A stretch of DNA of 64,000 nucleotides, from NCBI GenBank assembly GCA_050301235.1, contig JBNKZD010000252.1, forward strand, positions 1 through 64,000, written 5' to 3'. The notes beneath the pieces were generated by a model, which was not told the origin of the DNA, made no database searches, and was given only the letters and a program-made list of their open reading frames with translations. Shown here piece after piece: positions 54,255 through 62,897 of this stretch. Position 1 is the first letter of the stretch. Every line of letters begins with the position of its first letter. The translations under genes were made by a program, and so were the position numbers. The stretch comes from JAFGIN01 sp050301235. GTDB lineage: Bacteria; Fibrobacterota; Chitinivibrionia; Chitinivibrionales; Chitinispirillaceae.

Positions 54255-55424
54255 ATGGCACAATCTACTCTTGAATTTCTGGATTTCCTTGCAATTGTTG
54301 TCAGGCATAAAATAACCCTGTTTCTCATTTTTATCATCTCTCTGTTTTCATCCTATGGCCTCATCTACTTTTTTGTCGAGGAACAGTTTGATGCAGAAAC
54401 TGTAATTATTCCAAGCGGCCAGAACTCTCTGGCCGGAGTATCTTCACTGATGAAAAACATCTCTTCAGTTCTGCCTATCGGCATTGGTGATATCAATAAA
54501 GAATCGGAGATGGATCTCTATAACACTATCATTTATAGCCGCACATCAGTAGAAACCCTGATCGAGAAGTTTGGATTGAAGGAGATTCTTAAAATTCAGC
54601 GCAGGGAAGAACTTCACAAAGCAGTGCGGAGAATGATAAAGGCAAAAGTTACGATTGAGAATGCTTATACAATCACCGTGCGGGCAAATTCACGACAACT
54701 TGCCAGCGACATGTCCAACTTCATAGTTGACTATGTTAATAAAAAAATCGTAGAACTTAACAGCGCAAAATCAAAGGATAATCGCCTTTTTCTCGAAAAA
54801 AGATATCGGATTATCAGTGACAGTTTAGCAAGCGCAGAAGACAATCTCAAGCATTTTCAGGAAACCGAAGGTGTCTTCGATGCATCAGAACAGGTGAACT
54901 CAACTATCGAAGTATTTACAAAACTTGAATCAGATCTGGCTTCAAAGCAGATAGAATATAGTGTAATGAGTCAAATCTATGGTAGAAGTTCACCAAACGC
55001 CACAATGGCGAAAGTTGCTATTGATGAATACAAAAGGAAAATCGAGTCAATAAAGAGTGGTAAAGAAAAACGTCTTTCTGTTGTCACAATCGATTCCCTT
55101 CCTCTTAAGGCTCTTCAATTTTACCGTTATTTCAGAGATGTAAAAATCAATGAAGAGATGCTTAAATTTATCCTTCCATTATACGAACAATCTAAATTCG
55201 ATGAACAACGCGATATACCGATTCTTCAGGTAATTGATAAAGCCGTTCCTCCGGAGAGGAAATCGTATCCTCCACGAACTGTTTTTGCTGGAATCTTAGC
55301 ATTTGCTACAACGTGTTTCGCAGGTTTTTTCCTATTTATCAACGACATTGTCAGGAATTCAGAAAATCCAAAAATAGGGTTCCTTAAAAGGAATCTTTTC
55401 CGTTTCAAATCCCTTGATCAATAA
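54255..55424 (+). CDS. Wzz-type chain-length determinant / polysaccharide co-polymerase
   Basis: The 389-residue protein has two membrane helices (~18-42 and ~343-362) bracketing a large periplasmic coiled-coil region with VIDKAVPPERKSYPPR just before the second helix, the conserved proline-rich junction of polysaccharide co-polymerases. FVEEQFDAETVIIPS after helix 1 is also typical. No tyrosine-kinase domain follows helix 2, so it is a PCP-1/Wzz-like form rather than Wzc. It likely sets polymer length together with the Wzy-like protein whose gene begins 17 bases downstream. Confidence 0.88.
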   Translation: MAQSTLEFLDFLAIVVRHKITLFLIFIISLFSSYGLIYFFVEEQFDAETVIIPSGQNSLAGVSSLMKNISSVLPIGIGDINKESEMDLYNTIIYSRTSVETLIEKFGLKEILKIQRREELHKAVRRMIKAKVTIENAYTITVRANSRQLASDMSNFIVDYVNKKIVELNSAKSKDNRLFLEKRYRIISDSLASAEDNLKHFQETEGVFDASEQVNSTIEVFTKLESDLASKQIEYSVMSQIYGRSSPNATMAKVAIDEYKRKIESIKSGKEKRLSVVTIDSLPLKALQFYRYFRDVKINEEMLKFILPLYEQSKFDEQRDIPILQVIDKAVPPERKSYPPRTVFAGILAFATTCFAGFFLFINDIVRNSENPKIGFLKRNLFRFKSLDQ

Positions 55425-55441
55425 ATTCAAGTTTTTTGATT

Positions 55442-56902
55442 ATGCAACCTGTAACCCTTCAAAACAAGCCCCTTCCAGTCTTATTATCCGGGTTGTTTTT
55501 GACGGTTCTGGTTTTTCTCTCATATAATCACTTTGGATTTAACTGGAAAGCCTCTTTTGTTATCACTTTATTGCCTTTTGCGCTTGTAAGTATCATTCAT
55601 ATCGATCTGGCAATTCTTGCCGCCATAGCTCTTTTATATTTTCAAACCGATCTTTTATCTTACAGAGTTGCTGTTTTTGGATTTGTGCCAATCGTTCTTG
55701 CATCGATTTTCACTTTTAAAGTAATCCCAAAGAGCCAGAAAAACAGTAATCCTGTTTTAGCACATTTTTTCATCTATGTCATACTGATGATGCCATCTTT
55801 GATTAACTGTTCTGATGTTCCCATGGCATTTGTCAGATTATTTAATTTTTTTTCCATGTCACTTGTATTCATAATTATTGGAAATCTGGTTACCAGCTAT
55901 AAACAGATAAAGCTTTTTATGATCGCATACCTCTGTTTATCTGCATTAAACGGTATCTCGGTACTTTATCTTGCTGCAACTGAAGGTGGCCGTATTTTTG
56001 GTTTTATGGGAGTGGTGTATGTTGATTTTGTCTGTATAGCAATATTGATAGTCCTCACCATGATGCTTTACTTTAAAAAAAAGCACATAGTACTACTTTT
56101 TCTAATAGCCATGTTTTTTACCATTTCCTTTCTTGCAACTCAGACCAGAGGTTCTGCACTTGCACTTGTTGGTACTTTTGGTATTGGTTCTCTCCTGTTA
56201 TTTTTAAATTCGGAAAAATTCAACTATTCGAAAAGGAAATTATCGTATATCTTTTCAATTGGTTTGGTAGTGTTTATTGCATTTATTGCTTTATCATTCA
56301 TCATCTTTCCCGAATCTACCAAACGGTTTTCCGAACTCTCCTCCTCAACCAGTATCAGTTTAAGTGATGAAAAAAGTTTTGGTAAAAGTACAATAATCAC
56401 CCGCCTTTTAATCTGGCTTACCTCTTTAAATGCATTTCTGAAACACCCGATTATAGGAATCGGCGCATATTCATTTCCATTCGAATCAATTCACTACAAT
56501 CTGATACCTTTACAATTGTACAAACTGTTCGTCAAAGGCTTAAGCCCTCATATTACTTATTTAGCTGTCATAACCGAAAGTGGCATCATTGGATTGATAG
56601 GCTTTATAATTTTTGTATTTGGATCAATAAAAATGTCGTATTCCACGTTTATCAGAGCATCAAGCAGAATACAGATTCATTTCTCTTTCGGAATCCTGAT
56701 TACTCAACTGTATATAGCATGTTCAATGTGTATTACTGATGCCTGGGAATGGGGACAATGTGGGATGCTCTGGAGTATCATCTTAGGGCTGGCAGTAGCA
56801 AATTATTCAATTGTCAAAAAAGAAACCGGGATACACAAATACTCTGAGATTAACGAGCCAACACCTTCAATGCCGGAATTTTTTTCGAAACCGCACCAAT
56901 AA
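55442..56902 (+). CDS. Wzy/O-antigen-ligase-family membrane protein
   Basis: From ATG 55442 the product is 486 residues with about ten to twelve hydrophobic helices. A long hydrophilic loop after residue ~290 contains FLKHPIIGIGAYSFPF, the HPxxGxGxxxF pattern of the Wzy_C/O-antigen-ligase family, followed by HITYLAVITESGIIGLIGFI, another conserved segment. It probably polymerises repeat units on the lipid carrier or ligates the polymer to an acceptor. The in-frame TTG at 55436 is less likely. Its last 53 bases overlap, on the opposite strand, the end of the flippase gene; both C-termini look genuine. Confidence 0.85.
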   Translation: MQPVTLQNKPLPVLLSGLFLTVLVFLSYNHFGFNWKASFVITLLPFALVSIIHIDLAILAAIALLYFQTDLLSYRVAVFGFVPIVLASIFTFKVIPKSQKNSNPVLAHFFIYVILMMPSLINCSDVPMAFVRLFNFFSMSLVFIIIGNLVTSYKQIKLFMIAYLCLSALNGISVLYLAATEGGRIFGFMGVVYVDFVCIAILIVLTMMLYFKKKHIVLLFLIAMFFTISFLATQTRGSALALVGTFGIGSLLLFLNSEKFNYSKRKLSYIFSIGLVVFIAFIALSFIIFPESTKRFSELSSSTSISLSDEKSFGKSTIITRLLIWLTSLNAFLKHPIIGIGAYSFPFESIHYNLIPLQLYKLFVKGLSPHITYLAVITESGIIGLIGFIIFVFGSIKMSYSTFIRASSRIQIHFSFGILITQLYIACSMCITDAWEWGQCGMLWSIILGLAVANYSIVKKETGIHKYSEINEPTPSMPEFFSKPHQ

Positions 56903-58358
56903 GATCCCTGAAAATTCGGTTCCTTAGTGATACTAAAATAATAGCAGCTATACAAATAGTTATGTTAATGGCAGTATAAAGCATAAAGTGTGTATTTCCT
57001 GTTGACCGGGCAATCAATAATAGTTGAATACTGACAAAAACAAGGCCGACCAGGAACATCTCCTTGATCTCTACAGGAAAGATTTCCCGGGTAATCCTGT
57101 TTTTTCTATGAAAGCATATCAGTTGATATAATCCTCCTGCCATAATACTAAACATTGACGCTATTGCGACTCCTTTACCACCGAATGCATATCCCAGAAT
57201 CGCCCCTAAAGCGATGTTTAAAACAGCAACGAGAATATGTGCAATGACATTGTCACCGATATCCCCTGTACCCATATTGGTGAAATAAGCAGAAACAGCT
57301 ATTGAGTTAAAAAACCATGCTGCAGCAAGTGTTAAAAAAAGGAACAGGAAGCGGGAATTTAATGCACCGATCCAAATGCTTGAAATGACTGGCGATGATA
57401 ATACCAGGAGTGTAAAAACCGGAATACAAATGAAAAATAAAAATTTATACGAAGAGATGTAAAATGTAATAATTTTTTCAGGTTCCTTCTCCTGATAGGA
57501 GGCTACCGCAGGAACTAACGATTGATATGCCGCCACAATAAAGGATCTTGTCTGCACAACAAATTTACTGGCAAGTTCGAACATGCCTACATAGGCAACC
57601 CCCCCGAATTTTGAGAGGAAAAATTTGATTAATGGTTCGGTGAAAATCACAGAAAAGTTTATGACTTGAAATTTCAGACTATAACCGATTATTTCATTAA
57701 AAACTTCCCGACTCCAATGCCTGGGAATAATTGGTAACTGTTTTAAATCCCTTTTAAGCATTACCAATGAAAGAATTAATACCGTTATACTTTCCCCGAG
57801 TTTTATACAGGTTAACCCGTAAACACCCCATGTTGGTGTAACGATAATAACTGCTATAAAAATCATTACAGAGACCAGAAACATAATCCCGTTTCTTAAA
57901 TAAATTTTGTTTAATCCATCCAGGGCTGATGCAGATATCGAACCGACCATACTGATAGCAAATGAGATAAACGCAATTGGAAGGATTTCACGAATTATAC
58001 TATATGAAGCCGAATCAACACAAAACTTTAAAATGTAAACAGTTAATGGATAAGCTATTATTAAACCTGCTATACTTAGAATGACCATCGTAACAAATGC
58101 AGTTTCTATAACATCAACTGTTTTTTTAAAAAATCCTTGTGAATAGTATTTCGATACAAACTTGATAATACTTCCCTGCATTCCAAAGCCGGACACACCA
58201 AAGAAACTATTAACGGAAATCACTAATGACCATATCCCGAGATTTGAAATGCCTATCGTATCGTAAAGATACTTATATTGAAAAAACACCAGACATGCAG
58301 TCAGAAACATCTGAACCATTGACGTTGATGAATTAAGTAAGATTTTCTCTTTGGACAT
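56850..58358 (-). CDS. Wzx-type polysaccharide flippase (MOP/MATE-like)
   Basis: The 502-residue protein has about 12-14 hydrophobic helices and the features of the polysaccharide-biosynthesis (Wzx/RfbX) branch of the MOP superfamily: GIWSLVISVNSFFGVSGFG in helix 2, SLVPAVASYQEKEPEK in the central loop and paired C-terminal helices. By family it moves undecaprenyl-linked oligosaccharides to the periplasmic side, where the Wzy-like protein acts. It faces the Wzy gene and overlaps it by 53 bases in antisense. Confidence 0.87.
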   Translation of the reverse strand: MSKEKILLNSSTSMVQMFLTACLVFFQYKYLYDTIGISNLGIWSLVISVNSFFGVSGFGMQGSIIKFVSKYYSQGFFKKTVDVIETAFVTMVILSIAGLIIAYPLTVYILKFCVDSASYSIIREILPIAFISFAISMVGSISASALDGLNKIYLRNGIMFLVSVMIFIAVIIVTPTWGVYGLTCIKLGESITVLILSLVMLKRDLKQLPIIPRHWSREVFNEIIGYSLKFQVINFSVIFTEPLIKFFLSKFGGVAYVGMFELASKFVVQTRSFIVAAYQSLVPAVASYQEKEPEKIITFYISSYKFLFFICIPVFTLLVLSSPVISSIWIGALNSRFLFLFLTLAAAWFFNSIAVSAYFTNMGTGDIGDNVIAHILVAVLNIALGAILGYAFGGKGVAIASMFSIMAGGLYQLICFHRKNRITREIFPVEIKEMFLVGLVFVSIQLLLIARSTGNTHFMLYTAINITICIAAIILVSLRNRIFRDLIGAVSKKIPALKVLAR

Positions 58359-58610
58359 CTGTCGTTATTGACCTTTGGCAATTTAATAATGCCTGCAGAA
58401 GAAAATACAAATGCAGGAAATGTAATGAAGGATTTTTTTAAATAGATCCCATTTCTGAATACATAGTAAAAATACCTAATATTATGTAACTATACAATCT
58501 ATTAGTTCGTGGTATATCCGATAAGATAGTATCAATGTAATGATCGGTTTGTTTTTTATTGATCAAAATCGTATATTTTTGTGTACATTTTTATCCAGGT
58601 TTTAATAACT

Positions 58611-59342
58611 ATGAAAATTTCTATTGTAACCCCAACCCTGAATCAAGCTCAATTTATCCAAAAAACTATCAAATCGGTAGCAGAACAACGCTATCCGAAT
58701 TTCGAACATATTATCATTGATGGCGTTTCTACCGATGGAACATTGGAGATACTTAAAAATTATCCTCACCTTAAGTGGATCTCAGAAAAGGACAACGGCC
58801 AGAGCAATGCCATCAATAAAGGTTTCCGGATGGCGACCGGTGATATAGTTGCCTGGATCAACTCTGATGATTTTTACGACAGCGGAGTATTTAAAACGGT
58901 CAGTGATCATTTTACCAGAAATAGCAACAGTAATTTCGTATATGGTGATATAACCTATATTGATGCCCAGAATAATATCATTGAAAAACACCATGGAGCA
59001 AACTTAACTTATGACAATCTTGTTAGGTGTTCTGACATCATAAGACAACCAAGCTGTTTCTGGAAAAAAAGTGTTCTAGAAAAAGTCGGCTTACTGAACG
59101 AACATCTGCATCTGGTAATGGATTATGATTTCTTTCTGCGAATCGGGAAACAGTACACATTCGATTATGTCGAAAAGAATTTGAGTTTTTTCAGGTGTTA
59201 TCCGGAGGGGAAAACAGGGAAATTTCGCAAAAAGCAGCTTATTGAACTGATTAAAGTATTATACCGCCATGAACACTTCAGGATGTACAGGTCTGCAAAA
59301 TTTGTTTTAAGAAAATTAATTTACCTTTTGATGAATCAATAA
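58611..59342 (+). CDS. Glycosyltransferase family 2
   Basis: From ATG 58611 the product is 243 residues; the in-frame GTG at 58581 would add ten residues before the conserved start (MKISIVTPTLNQAQFI). The GT-A fold has FEHIIIDGVSTDGT with the DG motif near 40, SEKDNGQSNAINKGF, the metal-binding Asp-x-Asp region in WINSDDFY (~82-89), and the C-terminal MDYDFFLRIGK. Inverting, probably nucleotide-sugar dependent and acting in the cytoplasm. Substrate unknown. It converges on the GT4 gene at 59344 with one base between the stops. Confidence 0.88.
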   Translation: MKISIVTPTLNQAQFIQKTIKSVAEQRYPNFEHIIIDGVSTDGTLEILKNYPHLKWISEKDNGQSNAINKGFRMATGDIVAWINSDDFYDSGVFKTVSDHFTRNSNSNFVYGDITYIDAQNNIIEKHHGANLTYDNLVRCSDIIRQPSCFWKKSVLEKVGLLNEHLHLVMDYDFFLRIGKQYTFDYVEKNLSFFRCYPEGKTGKFRKKQLIELIKVLYRHEHFRMYRSAKFVLRKLIYLLMNQ

Positions 59343-59343
59343 A

Positions 59344-60552
59344 TCACTTTTCTGTCAACAGTTCACATTTACTATAAATCAAATCGGTATTTTTCCTGGC
59401 ATGATAATATTCTATTGCCTTCTTGAAACCATTTTCAGCTAATCGACCTGCTAACGCCCTGTCATTTACTAAATGGTTGATTTTTAAAGCCAATGAGTCT
59501 GGTGAGTCTTTGGAATAGATAAGCCCGTCAACCCCATCACTTACGAGTAATTTTCCATGCTCAACATCAGAAATGATTACCGGTTTTTTCTGCGCCCATG
59601 CTTCAATGACAGGTCTGGAAAAATGAGTTACCGTATTTGTTGACACAAGAACATAAGTTCTTTTAAGCAGACTGACAATATCTCTGACAACACCGGGAAC
59701 AAAAAATCTTCCAGTTAGCTGAAGTTCAGAAATTAGCTCGTTACATTCGTTATAATACCTGAGATCTGTCGTATCCCCTCTTCCTGCAAGTACGAAACAG
59801 ACATTCGTATTAGTTTGCAAAACCATTTTTGCAGCAAGTAAATATTCTTTCGTCCCTTTAATCGGCTGAATTCCACCAACTGAAACGACACTTAAAAGAT
59901 TATCAGGTAATCCAAAATCCGGTACGGTCGACTTGGCGATATCGGAATCGGAGTAGTTATCATCATCCAGAAATTCCCCTATCACAAAACATTTTTTTTT
60001 AAATGTCTCATTTGATCGTATCTGATTAATCTCAAACCGGGTGATGCCAATGACCAGATCACTGAATTTTGTGATACAGTAGTTAAGAACGTGTCTCCGA
60101 AAACCAAACGTACCTTTTATAAAGGGGCTTCTGATATGTACTGCAGTTCGTCTTTTTAATATTTTTGCCGGAATCAGACAATGCAGACTGACATATTCAT
60201 TCAAATATACAAGATCGGGATCATACTTTTTGATTGTTATATAACATCTGAACAATCCAAGAAGACATCTGATTATATTTTGGAATATCAAGCCGAATGA
60301 TTTTGCACTAAAAAGTTTAAACTCATTAGTAAAGTGAAGGTGCAGCCATAATGAATTTATGTTACCTACTCTTCCTGAAATGTACCTGGTGTGCTGATCA
60401 TTGTTGGGGAGTTGTACTAAATCTTTCCTCGGGGTCAAAACAGCTACATTAAGCCCTCTATTAATAAATGCATCTATTATATATTTTAGACTTACACTTG
60501 AACCGGATTCTCCAGGATCATGATCAATAAATAGAATTTTTTTTAATGGCAT
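59344..60552 (-). CDS. Glycosyltransferase family 4
   Basis: A 402-residue GT-B protein. The N-terminal half has ILFIDHDPGESGSSVSLKYI (glycine/serine-rich loop) and VYLNEYVSLHCLIPA. The C-terminal half has VVSVGGIQPIKGTKEYLLA, VLAGRGDT and a donor-binding segment (STNTVTHFSRPVIEAWAQKKP) where the first Glu of the usual E-x7-E is replaced by His, so only the second Glu is present; activity may still be normal. It is divergent from the GT2 gene at 60597 with only 44 bases between starts. Confidence 0.85.
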   Translation of the reverse strand: MPLKKILFIDHDPGESGSSVSLKYIIDAFINRGLNVAVLTPRKDLVQLPNNDQHTRYISGRVGNINSLWLHLHFTNEFKLFSAKSFGLIFQNIIRCLLGLFRCYITIKKYDPDLVYLNEYVSLHCLIPAKILKRRTAVHIRSPFIKGTFGFRRHVLNYCITKFSDLVIGITRFEINQIRSNETFKKKCFVIGEFLDDDNYSDSDIAKSTVPDFGLPDNLLSVVSVGGIQPIKGTKEYLLAAKMVLQTNTNVCFVLAGRGDTTDLRYYNECNELISELQLTGRFFVPGVVRDIVSLLKRTYVLVSTNTVTHFSRPVIEAWAQKKPVIISDVEHGKLLVSDGVDGLIYSKDSPDSLALKINHLVNDRALAGRLAENGFKKAIEYYHARKNTDLIYSKCELLTEK

Positions 60553-60596
60553 AATGTTTTGATTTTAGTAGTAACTTCTTCTATAAAGAATTAAGT

Positions 60597-61490
60597 ATGC
60601 AGGAACCACTCGTTTCAATCATCATTCTCAACTGGAATGGTGAAAAATTTATTAAGGAATGTATCAACTCTGTATTATATACCGAATACTCCCCAATAGA
60701 GATCATTATTGTCGATAATGGATCTACCGATACCTCTCTAAAAATAATCAACTCTTACTCCGATTCCTTAAAATTAATCGCCCATTCGCAAAATCGTGGA
60801 TTTGCTGCAGGGATGAATTCCGGAATTCAAGTAGCTCATGGCGAATTTGTTGTGACCCTGAATAATGACCTTGTTGTCGATAAAAAGTGGTTACAACGGC
60901 CAGTCGAACTGCTCCGATCCAATCCTGATATTGGAATTATTTCATGCAGACAGATGGTGTATGGGACTGATGATATCATCGACGTCGTTTTCTCCAAACC
61001 ATCTCCGTATCTGTTGCCCTTACCTGTCGGATCTGACCAGACATATTCAGAGCATCCTGAGTTTCATACCGAAAGAGAAGTATCAGGAGCCAGTGGAGCA
61101 TCAGTGATCTACAGACAAACTCTTCTGGATCAGATTGGTGGCTTTGATGAACGCTTTTTTGCATACCACGAGGAATCCGATCTTCAATCCCGAGCCAGAA
61201 AATCGGGTTGGAAATGCACCTATGTTCCCTCTGCAGTTGTCTATCACATGGGCTCAAGAAGTTTCGGTAAATTAAGCAGAACGTTTCATTATTATCATGA
61301 ACGAAACCGGTGGTGGTATATTGCTAAAAATTATTCATTCCTCAAAATTCTTCTTCATCTACCCTGGCTCATTTTCATGGAATTGCGGCTTATCAGGGTT
61401 ATTACGTTCAAATCGAAATGCCCGGATGTTTATCTCAAGGCCCGGTTTGATGCTGTAATGGGGTTAATTAAATACAGGTTTTTCAGGTAA
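60597..61490 (+). CDS. Glycosyltransferase family 2 (rhamnosyltransferase-like)
   Basis: The 297-residue protein has SIIILNWNGEKFIKECINS at ~8-26, IIIVDNGSTDTSLKII, HSQNRGFAAGMNSGI and the acidic NNDLVV motif at ~90-95, then ASVIYRQTLLDQIGGFDERF and HEESDLQSRARKSGW (catalytic-base ED region), followed by YHMGSRSFGK. This arrangement is typical of WbbL/GT2 rhamnosyl- or similar sugar transferases in O-antigen clusters. Cytoplasmic. Downstream are 217 bp with palindromic copy C. Confidence 0.9.
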   Translation: MQEPLVSIIILNWNGEKFIKECINSVLYTEYSPIEIIIVDNGSTDTSLKIINSYSDSLKLIAHSQNRGFAAGMNSGIQVAHGEFVVTLNNDLVVDKKWLQRPVELLRSNPDIGIISCRQMVYGTDDIIDVVFSKPSPYLLPLPVGSDQTYSEHPEFHTEREVSGASGASVIYRQTLLDQIGGFDERFFAYHEESDLQSRARKSGWKCTYVPSAVVYHMGSRSFGKLSRTFHYYHERNRWWYIAKNYSFLKILLHLPWLIFMELRLIRVITFKSKCPDVYLKARFDAVMGLIKYRFFR

Positions 61491-61566
61491 CAATCATCTG
61501 CAAACCTGATTTGTGCTGGTTTACGCAGATTACACAGGAAAACGCTCATATCGCAGTCTTCTCATA

Positions 61567-61684
61567 TCGCCTCTCTCCCCAGCCCTCTCTCCACCTTGTG
61601 GAGAAAGGGAGTAGAAGAAAATCTCTATATTTCTCATTCTTCCCCCTCTACATCGCATGGAGAGGGGGTTAGGGGGTGAAGCGA
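61567..61684. repeat. Dispersed palindromic element, copy C
   Basis: TCGCCTCTCTCCCC at 61567 and GGGGGTGAAGCGA ending at 61684 are imperfect inverted ends. Within lie the same two hairpins as in copy B (CTCTCCAC-CTT-GTGGAGA and CCCCCTCTAC...ATGGAGAGGGGG) and the GAAGAAAAT...TTCTTCCC-type spacer of copy A. The outer 12 bp are less perfect than in copy B. It sits between convergent genes. Confidence 0.78.
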
Positions 61685-61707
61685 CGCGAATGTTGCGATA
61701 CATTGCT

Positions 61708-62877
61708 CTATTCTTTCACCAACTTCTCAAAAGCATCAAAAACTTCTTCAGGACCAAATTTTTTCATACATGGGCTATAAAAGCCATAAATACAATCATG
61801 ATTTCCACAGGGATACTCAGTGCATGAAATATCCTGAAAATATTCAACGTTTTTGTTAAACGGCCGCCATTCATCCCAGAAATTCGCGCCGGAATATAGT
61901 GCAAGGGTCGGGATTTCAAAACAGGCAGCAATGTGCCCACTGAAAGTATCTACACTGACAACGACTTGTGCATTCCGAACCAGTTCAGCATATTCTATCA
62001 GCGATACATGCATTACATGAAATGCCGGAGATCCGGGGTCAACACTGGACACCTTTCCTTTGTCAAGATCTGCACAGACAACATGATACCCCGAGGAAAT
62101 CACCATTTCAACAAACTTTTTCCAGTAGTCTAATGGCCATTGGCGATTTTTTCCTCCTGTACTCATTTGAATGAACACATACCCCTTTGACTGTAACGAC
62201 TCTTTATTGAGAAGGTCAGCTACGTTTGTCTGTACCGACGATGGTATTGCTATTGCCGGAGCAACGGTAGCATGTTGTTGCGAAGAGACTTCCTGAAGCA
62301 TCCGGTGTTGCATTTCACATATATGCACGTTATATTCTCTGTCCCAGGATATTTGTCTGTTAAGAAAAAATCCCCCGCCCCGGATTGCAGTACCAACCCG
62401 GAATTTACCAATCATCCAGGCAAGAAAATTGTTCCGTATCTCACCATGAACTTCAAAAACCAGATCGTATTTCCTGAAATTCTTCAAACAAAACTTTAAA
62501 ACGCCGGCTAATCCGACATGTTTTTCACGCGATAACCATGGAGTATGCAGGATAATAATGTTGTCAACCCCATCAATTACTTCTGCAACCGGTTTTGCCA
62601 GAGATCGGATTAACACAGAGAGTTTTGCATCAGGCCAGGTTTTCTTCACCGATGTTAGCAGCGATGAGTTAAGAACCATATCCCCAATATGATCAATCTG
62701 GATGATTAGAATTGAAGCAGGTTTTTTTGTGAGTGTCTTTTTTCGAAATACAAACAGAAGTGAGCAAACTTTGTCAATCAACCAGATTACAAAAGCAGAA
62801 CGCGCTTTTTTAAACCGGTAATAGGTCCCGAAAATTGACCAGCCAACTACCTCTTTTTTAAACATTCTATCAGACAC
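61708..62877 (-). CDS. Glycosyltransferase family 9 (heptosyltransferase-like)
   Basis: The 389-residue protein has the GT9 N-terminal motif ILIIQIDHIGDMVLNSSLL at ~55-73 with the catalytic GD, the hydrophobic LVFEVHGEIRNNFLAW region, and the second-domain VFIQMSTGGKNRQWPLDYW plus SVDTFSGHIAACFEIPTLALYSG, which binds the sugar-nucleotide. Unlike the degenerate GT9-like protein at 49034 all expected motifs are present. The C-terminal CxxxxDCIYGFYSPC-like cysteine cluster (CTEYPCGNHDC) is common in this family. It probably adds heptose or a related sugar to a core glycan. Confidence 0.9.
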   Translation of the reverse strand: MSDRMFKKEVVGWSIFGTYYRFKKARSAFVIWLIDKVCSLLFVFRKKTLTKKPASILIIQIDHIGDMVLNSSLLTSVKKTWPDAKLSVLIRSLAKPVAEVIDGVDNIIILHTPWLSREKHVGLAGVLKFCLKNFRKYDLVFEVHGEIRNNFLAWMIGKFRVGTAIRGGGFFLNRQISWDREYNVHICEMQHRMLQEVSSQQHATVAPAIAIPSSVQTNVADLLNKESLQSKGYVFIQMSTGGKNRQWPLDYWKKFVEMVISSGYHVVCADLDKGKVSSVDPGSPAFHVMHVSLIEYAELVRNAQVVVSVDTFSGHIAACFEIPTLALYSGANFWDEWRPFNKNVEYFQDISCTEYPCGNHDCIYGFYSPCMKKFGPEEVFDAFEKLVKE

Positions 62878-62897
62878 ACTTATTCTTTGACAGACTC

